Below, piece after piece: positions 27,204 through 35,695 of a DNA stretch of 64,000 bases; positions within the stretch are counted from its first letter, which is position 1; each line of letters begins with the position of its first letter. Position numbers and translations under genes: made by a program. This stretch comes from Massilia sp. erpn (GTDB taxonomy: Bacteria; Pseudomonadota; Gammaproteobacteria; Burkholderiales; Burkholderiaceae_D). The notes below the pieces were generated by a model. The model did not search any database and was not told the DNA's origin. It worked only from the letters and a program-made list of their open reading frames with translations. Location of the stretch: assembly GCF_024400215.1 (NCBI RefSeq), contig NZ_CP053748.1, positions 5,394,001-5,458,000 of the forward strand. The letters are read 5' to 3'.

Positions 27204-27438
27204 ATCTTAAGCGAATGAGCGCGGGCGGCGCTCCGGCTCATGGCCGGTTGACGTCTGTCCCCTTTTGGCTTTCAGGTCTCGTTTGCGCGCGGTGGGCGCG
27301 CAGGCGGGTGCGCATTGAATTCAATGCTGCGCCGTCCGCCGGCATCCGGCCGAACGCGCGTCACAGAGCCTGCGTCGGCTGGTGCCTTTTATCGTTTTGC
27401 CCCGGCGCGTGCGCCGGGCCGATTTGAGGAAGATGACC
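27204..27438 (+). promoter_or_regulatory. long leader between riboswitch and mmsA (candidate expression platform)
   Basis: No gene is seen in these 235 nt. Hairpins include GAGCGC-GGGCG-GCGCTC (about 27217-27233), overlapped by CCGGC-TCATG-GCCGG and therefore mutually exclusive with it; GCGCGC-GGTGG-GCGCGC near 27284-27300; and a strong CCCGGCGC/GCGCCGGG stem (27401-27418) whose end lies about 8 nt before the GAGGA ribosome-binding site of mmsA. None is followed by a convincing U-run, so translational or Rho-dependent control is more likely than an intrinsic terminator. Confidence 0.4.
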
Positions 27439-28956
27439 ATGACCACCGCAGCACACAATTCCGTCCCCAGCGTAAAACTCCTGATCAATGGCGAATTCGT
27501 GGAATCCGCCACCCAGCAATGGCGCGACGTCGTCAATCCGGCCACCCAAGAGGTGCTGGCCCGCGTGCCCTTCGCTACGCCGGCGGAAGTCGAGGCAGCG
27601 GTAGCCAGCGCCAAGCAGGCCTTCCTCACCTGGCGCCGCACGCCGATCGGCGCCCGCGCCCGCATCTTCCTGAAATACCAGCAGCTGATCCGCGAGAACA
27701 TGAAAGAACTGGCCGCCATCCTCACCGCCGAGCAGGGCAAGACCCTGCCCGATGCGGAAGGCGATATTTTCCGCGGCCTGGAAGTGGTGGAGCACGCGGC
27801 CAATATCGGCAATCTGCAGATGGGCGAGCTGGCGAATAATGTGGCGGGCGGCGTCGATACCTATACCCTGCTGCAGCCGATCGGCGTGTGCGCCGGCATC
27901 ACCCCGTTCAACTTCCCGGCCATGATTCCGCTGTGGATGTTCCCCATGGCGATCGCCTGCGGCAATACCTTCGTGCTGAAACCCTCCGAGCAGGACCCGA
28001 TGGTGACGATGCGCCTGGTGGAATTGGCCCTGCAGGCGGGCGTTCCGGCCGGCGTGCTGAATGTGGTGCACGGCGGCGAAGAGGTGGTGAACGCGATCTG
28101 CGACCATGCCGACATCAAGGCCATCTCCTTCGTCGGCTCCACCAAGGTCGGCACCCATGTCTACAACCGCGCCACCCTGGCCGGCAAGCGCGTGCAGTGC
28201 ATGATGGGGGCCAAGAACCACGCCGTCATCCTGCCCGACGCGAACAAGGAGCAGACCATCAACTCGCTGGTGGGCGCCACTTTCGGCGCGGCCGGCCAGC
28301 GCTGCATGGCCGTTTCCGTGGCTGTGCTGGTGGGCGAGGCCCGCAACTGGATTCCCGAACTGGTGGCTACCGCCAAAACGCTGAAGGTCAACGCCGGCAC
28401 CGAGCCGGGCACCGATGTCGGCCCCGTGATTTCCTGCGCGGCCTACGACCGCGTCAACACCCTGATCGAGCGCGGCGTGGCCGATGGCGCCAAGCTGGAA
28501 CTCGACGGCCGCCAGCCGCGCGTGCCCGGCTTCGAAAAGGGCAACTTCATCGCGCCCACCATCTTCTCCGGCGTGAAACCCGGCATGAGCGTCTACGACC
28601 AGGAAATCTTCGGCCCCGTGCTCTGCCTGGCCGAAGCGGACAGCCTGCAAGACGCCATCACGCTGATCAACGCCAACCCGAACGGCAACGGCACCGCCAT
28701 CTTCACCCAGTCCGGCGCGGCCGCCCGCAAATTCCAGGAAGAGATCGACGTCGGCCAGGTCGGCATCAATGTGCCGATTCCCGTGCCGGTGCCACTGTTC
28801 TCCTTCACCGGCTCGCGCGCTTCCAAGCTGGGCGACCTTGGCCCCTACGGCAAGCAGGTGATCAGCTTCTACACCCAGACCAAGACCATCACCCAGCGCT
28901 GGTTCGACGACAGCACGCTCTCGGTGGGCGTCAACACCACGATCGCGCTCAAGTGA
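27439..28956 (+). CDS. mmsA: CoA-acylating methylmalonate-semialdehyde dehydrogenase
   Basis: This 505-residue aldehyde dehydrogenase oxidises (methyl)malonate semialdehyde to propionyl-CoA or acetyl-CoA with loss of CO2, at the end of valine catabolism. Typical MmsA features are [20 protein letters not shown] ([19 protein letters not shown]), [22 protein letters not shown] and the catalytic Cys289 in [12 protein letters not shown]. The C-terminus has [22 protein letters not shown] split around a family-specific loop. ATG 27439 is preferred over ATG 27433 because GAGGA lies 8 nt upstream. It leads the five-gene operon that continues to 32980, under the cobalamin riboswitch leader. Confidence 0.95.
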   Translation: MTTAAHNSVPSVKLLINGEFVESATQQWRDVVNPATQEVLARVPFATPAEVEAAVASAKQAFLTWRRTPIGARARIFLKYQQLIRENMKELAAILTAEQGKTLPDAEGDIFRGLEVVEHAANIGNLQMGELANNVAGGVDTYTLLQPIGVCAGITPFNFPAMIPLWMFPMAIACGNTFVLKPSEQDPMVTMRLVELALQAGVPAGVLNVVHGGEEVVNAICDHADIKAISFVGSTKVGTHVYNRATLAGKRVQCMMGAKNHAVILPDANKEQTINSLVGATFGAAGQRCMAVSVAVLVGEARNWIPELVATAKTLKVNAGTEPGTDVGPVISCAAYDRVNTLIERGVADGAKLELDGRQPRVPGFEKGNFIAPTIFSGVKPGMSVYDQEIFGPVLCLAEADSLQDAITLINANPNGNGTAIFTQSGAAARKFQEEIDVGQVGINVPIPVPVPLFSFTGSRASKLGDLGPYGKQVISFYTQTKTITQRWFDDSTLSVGVNTTIALK

Positions 28957-28968
28957 TGGGAGCGCGTC

Positions 28969-30129
28969 ATGGATTTCGAACTGACTGAAGAGCAGCTGGC
29001 GTTCCAGCAGACGGCGCGCGCCTTCGCCGAGGGCGAACTGGCGCCGTTCGCGGCGCAGTGGGATGCGGAGGCCATCTTCCCGGCCGAGGCGCTGGCCAAG
29101 GCCGGTGAGCTGGGCTTTTGCGGCATCTATTCGCCGGAGGACGTGGGTGGCCTGGGCCTGTCGCGGCTGGACGCCACCATCGTTTTCGAGGAACTGGCGG
29201 CGGCCGACCCGTCCACCACGGCCTATCTGACCATCCACAATATGGCGACGTGGATGCTGTGCACCTGGGGCGGCGAGGCGCTACGCCGGGAATGGGGACC
29301 GCTGATGACGAGCGGCCGCAAATTCGGCTCCTACTGCCTGACCGAACCGGGCGCGGGCTCCGACGCCGCCTCGCTCAAAACGCGGGCCGAGCGCACGCTG
29401 GACGGCTATGTGCTGAACGGCGCCAAGGCCTTCATCTCCGGCGCGGGCGTGAGCGATATGCTGGTGGTGATGGCGCGCACCGGCGGTTCCGGCGCCTCCG
29501 GCATCTCGGCCTTTGCCGTGCCGGCCGACACACCCGGCATCGCCTACGGCCGCAAGGAGGAGAAGATGGGCTGGAACAGCCAGCCCACGCGCTCCGTCAC
29601 CTTCGACAATGTGCGCGTGCCGGCCAGCCACCTGCTGGGCGAGGAAGGCGAAGGCTTCAAGATCGCCATGCGCGGCCTGGATGGTGGCCGCATCAATATC
29701 GCCACCTGCTCGGTGGGCGCAGCCCAGGGCGCGCTCAACGCGGCCCAGCGCTACGTCACGGAGCGCAAGCAGTTCAACCGCACGCTGGCCGACTTCCAGG
29801 CCATCCAGTTCAAGCTGGCCGATATGCTGACCGAGCTGGTGGCCGCTCGCCAGATGGTGCGCCTGGCCGCCACCAAGCTCGATGCACGGGCGCCCTACGC
29901 CACCGCCTACTGCGCCATGGCCAAGCGCCTGGCGACCGACCTGGGCTTCCAGGTCTGCAACGAGGCGCTGCAGATCCACGGCGGCTATGGCTATATCCGC
30001 GAATATCCGCTGGAAAGGCTGGTGCGCGACGCGCGCGTGCACCAGATCCTGGAAGGCACGAACGAAATCATGCGCAGCATCGTGGCGCGTCATTTTCTGG
30101 CAACCACTTCAACAGGAGAGATTCGTTGA
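28969..30129 (+). CDS. isobutyryl-CoA dehydrogenase-type acyl-CoA dehydrogenase
   Basis: This 386-residue short-branched-chain acyl-CoA dehydrogenase has SYCLTEPGAGSDAASLKT-type signature (CLTEPGAGSDAASLKTRAER), the FAD loop LNGAKAFISGAGVSDMLV and the C-terminal catalytic Glu in ILEGTNEIMRSIVARHFL. Sequence features and position (between mmsA and an enoyl-CoA hydratase) match ACAD8-like isobutyryl-CoA dehydrogenases, which form methacrylyl-CoA from isobutyryl-CoA. It begins 12 nt after mmsA with a GGGAGCG site. Its stop overlaps the TTG start of the next gene. Confidence 0.9.
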   Translation: MDFELTEEQLAFQQTARAFAEGELAPFAAQWDAEAIFPAEALAKAGELGFCGIYSPEDVGGLGLSRLDATIVFEELAAADPSTTAYLTIHNMATWMLCTWGGEALRREWGPLMTSGRKFGSYCLTEPGAGSDAASLKTRAERTLDGYVLNGAKAFISGAGVSDMLVVMARTGGSGASGISAFAVPADTPGIAYGRKEEKMGWNSQPTRSVTFDNVRVPASHLLGEEGEGFKIAMRGLDGGRINIATCSVGAAQGALNAAQRYVTERKQFNRTLADFQAIQFKLADMLTELVAARQMVRLAATKLDARAPYATAYCAMAKRLATDLGFQVCNEALQIHGGYGYIREYPLERLVRDARVHQILEGTNEIMRSIVARHFLATTSTGEIR

Positions 30130-30908
30130 GCGACTACACCAACCTGGAGCTGGCCATCGAAGGCCACACCGCCCTTGTCACGCTGGCCAACCCGCCCGCC
30201 AACACCTTCACCCGCGACGGCCTGGCGTCCCTGGCCCGGCTGGTGCAGGATTTGAACGACAACCCGCGCATCACCAGCCTGATCGTGACCGGCGCGGGCG
30301 AGAAATTCTTCTCCGCCGGGGCGGATCTGAAACAGTTCGCCGGCGGCGACAAGGCCATGGCGCGCGAGATGGCGCGCCGCTTCGGCGAGGCGTTTGAAAC
30401 CTTGTCGCGCTTCCGCGGCGTCTCGATCGCCGCCATCAACGGCTACGCCATGGGCGGCGGCCTGGAATGCGCGCTGGCCTGCGATATCCGCATCGCCGAA
30501 AGCCAGGCCCAGATGGCCCTGCCGGAAGCCACGGTGGGCCTGCTGCCCTGCGCCGGCGGCACGCAGAACCTGCCCTGGATCGTGGGCGAAGGCTGGGCCA
30601 AGCGCATGGTGCTGCTGGGCGAACGCGTGAACGCCGACACGGCGCTGCGCATCGGCCTGGTGGAGGAAGTGGTGGCGACCGGCCAGTCCCTGACCCGCGC
30701 TTTCGAACTGGCGCGCATGGCCGACAAGCAAAGCCCGACCAGCATCCTCGCCTGCAAGCGCCTGCTGCAAGGGGCGCGCAGCGCGCCGCTGACCCAGGTG
30801 CTGCCGGTGGAGCGCGAAGCCTTCGTCGACCTGTTCGACACCTACGACCAGGCCGAGGGCGTCAACGCCTTCCTGGAAAAACGCGCGCCGAAGTGGAGCA
30901 ATGCATGA
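30126..30908 (+). CDS. enoyl-CoA hydratase (methacrylyl-CoA hydration step), TTG start
   Basis: This crotonase-family protein of 260 residues reads SDYTNLELAIEGHTALVTLA at the start. The oxyanion-hole motif FFSAGADLKQFAGG and the catalytic segment AINGYAMGGGLECALACDIR are present, with ALPEATVGLLPCAGGTQNL for the second Glu. It would hydrate methacrylyl-CoA to 3-hydroxyisobutyryl-CoA. I place the start at TTG 30126, which overlaps the previous stop (TTGA) and has GGAG 7 nt upstream; no ATG is available near the homologous N-terminus. The stop overlaps the ATG of the hydrolase. Confidence 0.9.
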   Translation: MSDYTNLELAIEGHTALVTLANPPANTFTRDGLASLARLVQDLNDNPRITSLIVTGAGEKFFSAGADLKQFAGGDKAMAREMARRFGEAFETLSRFRGVSIAAINGYAMGGGLECALACDIRIAESQAQMALPEATVGLLPCAGGTQNLPWIVGEGWAKRMVLLGERVNADTALRIGLVEEVVATGQSLTRAFELARMADKQSPTSILACKRLLQGARSAPLTQVLPVEREAFVDLFDTYDQAEGVNAFLEKRAPKWSNA

Positions 30909-32047
30909 GCGCTGCCGTCCTGTTTGAAGAACTGCCGGCCGGCGGCGGCAAGCGCCTCGGCATCGCCACGCTGAATGCGGAGAAGTCGCTCAACTCGCTC
31001 TCGCTGGAGATGGTGCATGCGCTGACCGAGCGCCTCACCGTCTGGGCCGCCGACGACGGCATCGCCGTGGTGCTGCTGCAGGCGGCGGGCGAAAAAGCCT
31101 TCTGCGCCGGCGGTGACCTGCAGAACCTGTACGCCTCGATGCGCCAGCACCACTCCTCGCCCGAGCATGACGATGCGGCGGCGAACCAGTACGCGGCCGA
31201 TTTCTTCCGGCACGAGTACCGCCTCGACTACCAGATCCACACTTATCCCAAGCCGCTGCTGTGCTGGGGCCATGGCATTGTGATGGGCGGCGGCATCGGC
31301 CTGATGGCGGGCGCCAGCCACCGCGTCGTGACCGGGCAATCGCGCCTGGCCATGCCGGAAATCTCGATCGGTCTGTTCCCCGATGTGGGCGGCAGCTGGC
31401 TGCTGTCGCGCATGCCGGGCAAGACCGGCCTGTTCCTGGCGCTGACCGGCGCCCAGGTGCGCGCCGCCGACGCCCTCTTCCTCGGCCTGGCCGACCACGG
31501 CATCGCCCAGGATAACAAGGCTGCCGTGCTGGCCGCCCTGCTGGAGCAACCCTGGAGCGGCCAGCGCGCCGACAACGACCGCCTGCTGACCCAACTGCTG
31601 CGCCGCCACGCCGATCCCGCGCTGGCCGAAGCCGGCTCGGTGCAGCAGCATTTCGAAACCATCAACCGCCTGTGCGGCGCGGCCAGCCTGGCGCAGATCG
31701 TGGCGGCGCTGAGCCAGCACGCCAGCGACGACGCGTGGTTCAACAAGGCCATCGCCACCCTGCGCGCCGGTTCGCCCGGCTCCATCGCGCTGTCGCACGC
31801 CCTGCAGCAGCGCGTGGCCGGCCTGGCGCTGGCCGACGTGTTCCGCCTCGAATACATCGCCGCCCTGCATTGCGCGGCGCGGCCTGATTTCGCCGAAGGC
31901 ATCCGCGCCCTGCTGATCGACAAGGACGGCAAGCCGGGCTGGCAGCCACCCACGCTGCAGCAGGTCAGCACCAGCTGGCTGGAAGGCTTCTTCACCGCCC
32001 CGGCATGGCCGGCGCACCCGCTGGCCGATCTGGGCCAGCCGCTGTAA
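30905..32047 (+). CDS. 3-hydroxyisobutyryl-CoA hydrolase (HIBCH family)
   Basis: This 380-residue crotonase-fold thioesterase is longer than a hydratase, as expected for HIBCH. Diagnostic features are FCAGGDLQNLYASM, HGIVMGGGIGLMAGASHRVV and MPEISIGLFPDVGGSWLLSR, which contains the Glu and Asp that distinguish hydrolases. A C-terminal extension (about 250-380) is present. It frees 3-hydroxyisobutyrate from its CoA ester, making the substrate of MmsB encoded next. The ATG overlaps the hydratase stop (ATGA at 30905-30908). Confidence 0.92.
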   Translation: MSAAVLFEELPAGGGKRLGIATLNAEKSLNSLSLEMVHALTERLTVWAADDGIAVVLLQAAGEKAFCAGGDLQNLYASMRQHHSSPEHDDAAANQYAADFFRHEYRLDYQIHTYPKPLLCWGHGIVMGGGIGLMAGASHRVVTGQSRLAMPEISIGLFPDVGGSWLLSRMPGKTGLFLALTGAQVRAADALFLGLADHGIAQDNKAAVLAALLEQPWSGQRADNDRLLTQLLRRHADPALAEAGSVQQHFETINRLCGAASLAQIVAALSQHASDDAWFNKAIATLRAGSPGSIALSHALQQRVAGLALADVFRLEYIAALHCAARPDFAEGIRALLIDKDGKPGWQPPTLQQVSTSWLEGFFTAPAWPAHPLADLGQPL

Positions 32048-32083
32048 GGACATTACGAAGCATTCATATTGGAGACTATAAGT

Positions 32084-32980
32084 ATGAGTAATATTGCATT
32101 CATCGGCCTGGGCAATATGGGCGGGCCGATGGCCCTGAACCTGGTCAAGGCAGGCCATCGCGTCAATGTCTTCGACCTCTCGCGCGAAGCCGTCGGCCGC
32201 CTGGCGGAAGCCGGCGCGCTGGCCGCCAGCAGCGCGCGCGCCATGCTCGAAGGCGCGGAGATCGTCATTTCCATGCTGCCCGCCAGCCAGCACGTGGAAG
32301 CCCTGTACCTGGGCCCGGACGGCATCCTGTCCCAGATCGAGGCCGGCGCGCTGGTGATCGATTGCAGCACCATCGCCCCGCACAGCGCCGTCAAGGTGGC
32401 GCAGGCGGCGGCCGCGCGCGGCCTGGCCATGATCGACGCGCCGGTATCGGGCGGCACGGCCGGCGCCGTGGCCGGCACGCTGACCTTCATCGTCGGCGGC
32501 GCGGCCGAAGCGCTGGAGCGCGCCCGCCCCGTGCTGGCGCAGATGGGCAAGAACATCTTTCACGCCGGGGCCAATGGCGCCGGCCAGACCGCCAAGATCT
32601 GCAACAATATGATGCTGGGCATCCTGATGGCCGGTACGGCCGAAGCCCTGGCCCTGGGCGTGGCCAACGGCCTCGATCCCAAGGTGCTGTCGGACATCAT
32701 GGGCAAGAGCTCGGGCCGCAACTGGGCGCTGGAGCTGTACAACCCCTACCCCGGCGTAATGGACAATGTGCCGGCCACGCGCGGCTACCAGGGCGGCTTC
32801 GGCGTCGACCTGATGCTGAAGGACCTGGGCCTGGCCGCCGAAGCGGCGCTGGCGGCGCGCGCCGCCATTCCGCTGGGCGAGCTGGCGCGCAATCTGTACG
32901 CCCTGCACAGCGGCAGCGGCGCAGGCGCGCTGGACTTTTCCAGCATCCTGCAACTGCTGCAAGCCGCACCGCGCAGCTAA
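32084..32980 (+). CDS. mmsB: 3-hydroxyisobutyrate dehydrogenase
   Basis: This 298-residue NAD-dependent beta-hydroxyacid dehydrogenase has the Rossmann motif IAFIGLGNMGGPMALNLVKA, the substrate loop DAPVSGGTAGAVAGTLTFIV and catalytic Lys in GAGQTAKICNNMMLGILMAG. It converts 3-hydroxyisobutyrate to methylmalonate semialdehyde, the substrate of MmsA at the head of the operon, so the five genes form a complete route from isobutyryl-CoA to propionyl-CoA. ATG 32084 has GGAG 9 nt upstream; an ATG 15 nt earlier is less well placed. The 36-nt gap to the hydrolase gene contains no terminator. Confidence 0.94.
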   Translation: MSNIAFIGLGNMGGPMALNLVKAGHRVNVFDLSREAVGRLAEAGALAASSARAMLEGAEIVISMLPASQHVEALYLGPDGILSQIEAGALVIDCSTIAPHSAVKVAQAAAARGLAMIDAPVSGGTAGAVAGTLTFIVGGAAEALERARPVLAQMGKNIFHAGANGAGQTAKICNNMMLGILMAGTAEALALGVANGLDPKVLSDIMGKSSGRNWALELYNPYPGVMDNVPATRGYQGGFGVDLMLKDLGLAAEAALAARAAIPLGELARNLYALHSGSGAGALDFSSILQLLQAAPRS

Positions 32981-33133
32981 GCCGACAGCCCGGAAACGCG
33001 CGCGGCCCGCGACACGCCGTGCGCAGTTCAGCCCCCGATTTTGACCTTTCGTCGCATTCCGTGGCAGACAGCTGGGCAAAACGCTAAAATTTCCATTCTG
33101 CAATCACGCCACAACCAGAAAAAGGAAAACCTC

Positions 33134-33997
33134 ATGCGCTTGCCACTCGCCTTTGCCGCCCTGCTCTCTCTTGGCGGCTGCGTTATTGTCGTTCCCGAAA
33201 ATGCCCAGTACAGCTGGCCCGCGTCCGGCTCCGGCATCAATGGCGATGGCGTGATCACCAAGGAAATCCGCCAGGTCAGCGGCGCGGCCGCACTCGATAT
33301 CGATGTGCGCCGCCGCATCGACCTCGACGTCGATATCCAGATCGGCAAGACGGCCTCGCTGCAGATCGAAGGCGACAGCAATCTGCTGCCGCGCGTCTTC
33401 ATCGACGACAAAGGCCCGGTACTGCGCATCTGGACCGACGACGACCTGCGCAGCACGCGGCCGATCCGCATCCGCTACACCGTGCCGCAGCTGCGCGAAG
33501 TGGAAGCCAACGGCTCGGTGCGCGTCCACATCGATGGCCTGAACGGCGGCGCCTTGAGCCTGGCCCAGCGCGGCTCCGGCCGCATGGACTTGCGCGGCCG
33601 CGTCGACCAGCTCGACATCCACAACGCCGGCTCCGGCAACCTGACCGGCGAAGGCCTGGACAGCGGCGCCACCCGCGTCACCATGAACGGTTCCGGCAAG
33701 GTCGACCTGGGCACGGTGCGCGGCGAGCATCTGCGCGTGGCCATCCACGGCTCCGGCTCGTTCAGCGCCAACGGCAATGTGCGCACGCTGGACGTCAACC
33801 TGCACGGCTCGGGCGGCGCCCGCCTGTCCGGCCTGCGCGCCGAAATCGCCGACCTGACCAGCAATGGCTCGGGCAGCATCGTCGCCTCCGCGTCCGACAA
33901 GCTGCAGGCCGCCACCAACGGTTCCGGCAGCATCACTGTCTACGGCAACCCGGCCCAGCGCAGCATCAGCGGCAAACGCACCAGCGTGGTGCAGTAA
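33134..33997 (+). CDS. DUF2807 (GIN-domain) lipoprotein
   Basis: This 287-residue protein begins with a lipoprotein signal (MRLPLAFAALLSLGGC, lipobox LGGC) after an AAAAGGA site. An upstream in-frame start at 33041 gives a non-signal extension and is rejected. The body is the putative auto-transporter adhesin head GIN domain (DUF2807), a right-handed beta-helix with repeated NGSG, GSGRM, GSGNL, GSGKV, GSGSF, GSGGA and GSGSI turns about every 20 residues. The function is unknown; the expected location is the periplasm or outer-membrane face. It follows mmsB by 153 nt and appears to be a separate transcript. Confidence 0.87.
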   Translation: MRLPLAFAALLSLGGCVIVVPENAQYSWPASGSGINGDGVITKEIRQVSGAAALDIDVRRRIDLDVDIQIGKTASLQIEGDSNLLPRVFIDDKGPVLRIWTDDDLRSTRPIRIRYTVPQLREVEANGSVRVHIDGLNGGALSLAQRGSGRMDLRGRVDQLDIHNAGSGNLTGEGLDSGATRVTMNGSGKVDLGTVRGEHLRVAIHGSGSFSANGNVRTLDVNLHGSGGARLSGLRAEIADLTSNGSGSIVASASDKLQAATNGSGSITVYGNPAQRSISGKRTSVVQ

Positions 33998-34010
33998 GTC
34001 GCATCCACGC

Positions 34011-34041
34011 CACAGTCCGGCACGGAAAAAGCCGGACTGTG
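34011..34041 (+). terminator. strong hairpin after the DUF2807 gene
   Basis: A perfect 11-bp stem, CACAGTCCGGC / GCCGGACTGTG, with a 9-nt loop ACGGAAAAA starts 14 nt after the stop codon. No U-run follows on the plus strand, so it may act as a terminator with another factor or as a 3' mRNA stabiliser. Confidence 0.6.
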
Positions 34042-34111
34042 ACAATGTGCGTACATTTTCTTGCTTTTGCACAATATAGTGGCTGGCTTCTGTAACTTGT
34101 TGTCATTGCAA

Positions 34112-35656
34112 ATGCATAAACACCTGTCTCTGCGCCCTCTGGGCGCTCTCCTGCTGGCCAGCGCCAGCCTGCTTCCCGCCCACGCCGCCAGCAAGCTCAA
34201 TCCACCCGGTACGATCGAACCAGCACCGCTGGACATCAGCTGCCTGAACCCGGCGCCGATGCAGAAACCGCAAAATGGCGAATTGCGGCTGGCGGTGCAG
34301 ATCAGCGCCGATGGCCTGCTGCTGGAGACGGTGTTTCTGGCGCCAGGCAATAACGAGGAACAACGGCAACTGGCCCTGGCCAGTGCCCGTAACTGCCGCT
34401 ACCGGCCCGGCAGCTCGCCGGCAGGCCGGCCCACCGATGCCTGGACCGAGCTGGGCTTCCGCTGGGATATCGGCCCGGCGTCGGAAAATCCCGTACTGAT
34501 CCAACAGCTGGCAAGCCAGCGCGCAGCGGCCGAGCAAGGCCAGGCTGCCGCGCAGTACGAGCTGGCGCATATGCTTGAATATGGGCGCGGCGCCCCAGCC
34601 GATCCGGCGCAAGCGCTGCGCTGGTATCGCGCCGCGGCCGAACAAGGCTTCCCGGCGGCCCAGTTCTGGCTGGGGAATGCCTATGCCAAAGGCCGCGCAG
34701 GCCTGGCGCGCGACAGCGCCGAGGCACTGCACTGGCTGCGCACCGCCGCCGCCAACGGTTCGGCGGAAGCGCAAAACTATCTGGGCGCCATGTACCAGCG
34801 CGGCGAAGGCGTTCCGCGCGACAGCGGCGTGGCCGTCGGCTGGTATGCCAAGGCAGCGCATCTGGGCCTGGCCGTGGCGCAAAATAATCTGGGTGTCATG
34901 TACTGGCGCGGCGAAGGCGTGGAAAAAGAACCGGCCATGGCCTTCGCCTGGTATCTGAAAGCGGCCGCGCAAGGCGAGGCCTGGTCCATGTACAACCTCT
35001 CCTACGCCTATACGCATGGGGTGGGCATCGGACGCAATGAGGCCGAAGGCAGGAAGTGGCTGGAGCGCGCGGCGGAACGCGGCAACAGCAGCGCCCAGGT
35101 GCAGCTGGGCTATGCGTTGATGCAGTCGGCCCAGAACGAAGCCGAACAAGCCACAGCCGCCGCCTGGTACCGCAAGGCCGCCGAACAAGGCAATGCCTCG
35201 GGCCAGAACAATCTCGGCTACGCTTACGAGACCGGCAGCGGCGTGCCGCGCGACTATGCGCAGGCGCTGGCCTGGTACCGCAAGGCCATCGTCCAAAACA
35301 ACAGCTACGCGCAGAGCGCCCTGGGCGGCATGTATGAGGAGGGACGCGGCATGCCCAAGAACCTGTACGAAGCGGTGCGCTGGTACGGCCTCGCCTCGGC
35401 GCAGAACAACCCTGAAGCCATGCGCAAGCTGGGCATGCTGTACGAGGCCGGGCGCGGGCTGGAAAAAGACCCCGCGCAAGCCTTCCAGCACTTCACGGTG
35501 GCGGCCGAACGCGGCGACAGGATTGCCGCCGAGCGCCTGGTCCGCGTCTACGAAAACGGCGAGCTGGGCCAGGCCGCCAGCAAGGAGCTGGCAGAGAAGT
35601 GGCGCGGCAAGGGGCAAGCTTGCCCGGCACCGGCCAGCAACGGCGGCGCGCAGTAA
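34112..35656 (+). CDS. Sel1-repeat protein with N-terminal TonB-C-like domain
   Basis: This 514-residue exported protein starts with a signal peptide (MHKHLSLRPLGALLLASASL, cleavage near AHA-AS); an ATG at 34061 in the same frame would bury it. Residues about 35-125 resemble a TonB C-terminal type domain (ELRLAVQISADGLLLETVFL, ARNCRYRPG). From about 150 there are roughly nine Sel1/TPR-like repeats of 36-37 residues, such as AQYELAHMLEYGRGAPADPA, AQNYLGAMYQRGEGVPRDSG and AQNNLGVMYWRGEGVEKEPA. These form a superhelical binding scaffold. No strong ribosome-binding site is visible, and the substrate or partner is unknown. Confidence 0.86.
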   Translation: MHKHLSLRPLGALLLASASLLPAHAASKLNPPGTIEPAPLDISCLNPAPMQKPQNGELRLAVQISADGLLLETVFLAPGNNEEQRQLALASARNCRYRPGSSPAGRPTDAWTELGFRWDIGPASENPVLIQQLASQRAAAEQGQAAAQYELAHMLEYGRGAPADPAQALRWYRAAAEQGFPAAQFWLGNAYAKGRAGLARDSAEALHWLRTAAANGSAEAQNYLGAMYQRGEGVPRDSGVAVGWYAKAAHLGLAVAQNNLGVMYWRGEGVEKEPAMAFAWYLKAAAQGEAWSMYNLSYAYTHGVGIGRNEAEGRKWLERAAERGNSSAQVQLGYALMQSAQNEAEQATAAAWYRKAAEQGNASGQNNLGYAYETGSGVPRDYAQALAWYRKAIVQNNSYAQSALGGMYEEGRGMPKNLYEAVRWYGLASAQNNPEAMRKLGMLYEAGRGLEKDPAQAFQHFTVAAERGDRIAAERLVRVYENGELGQAASKELAEKWRGKGQACPAPASNGGAQ

Positions 35657-35695
35657 GACGGCACTGGGCGCCTCACTGCCCTGCTCCGCACGACC

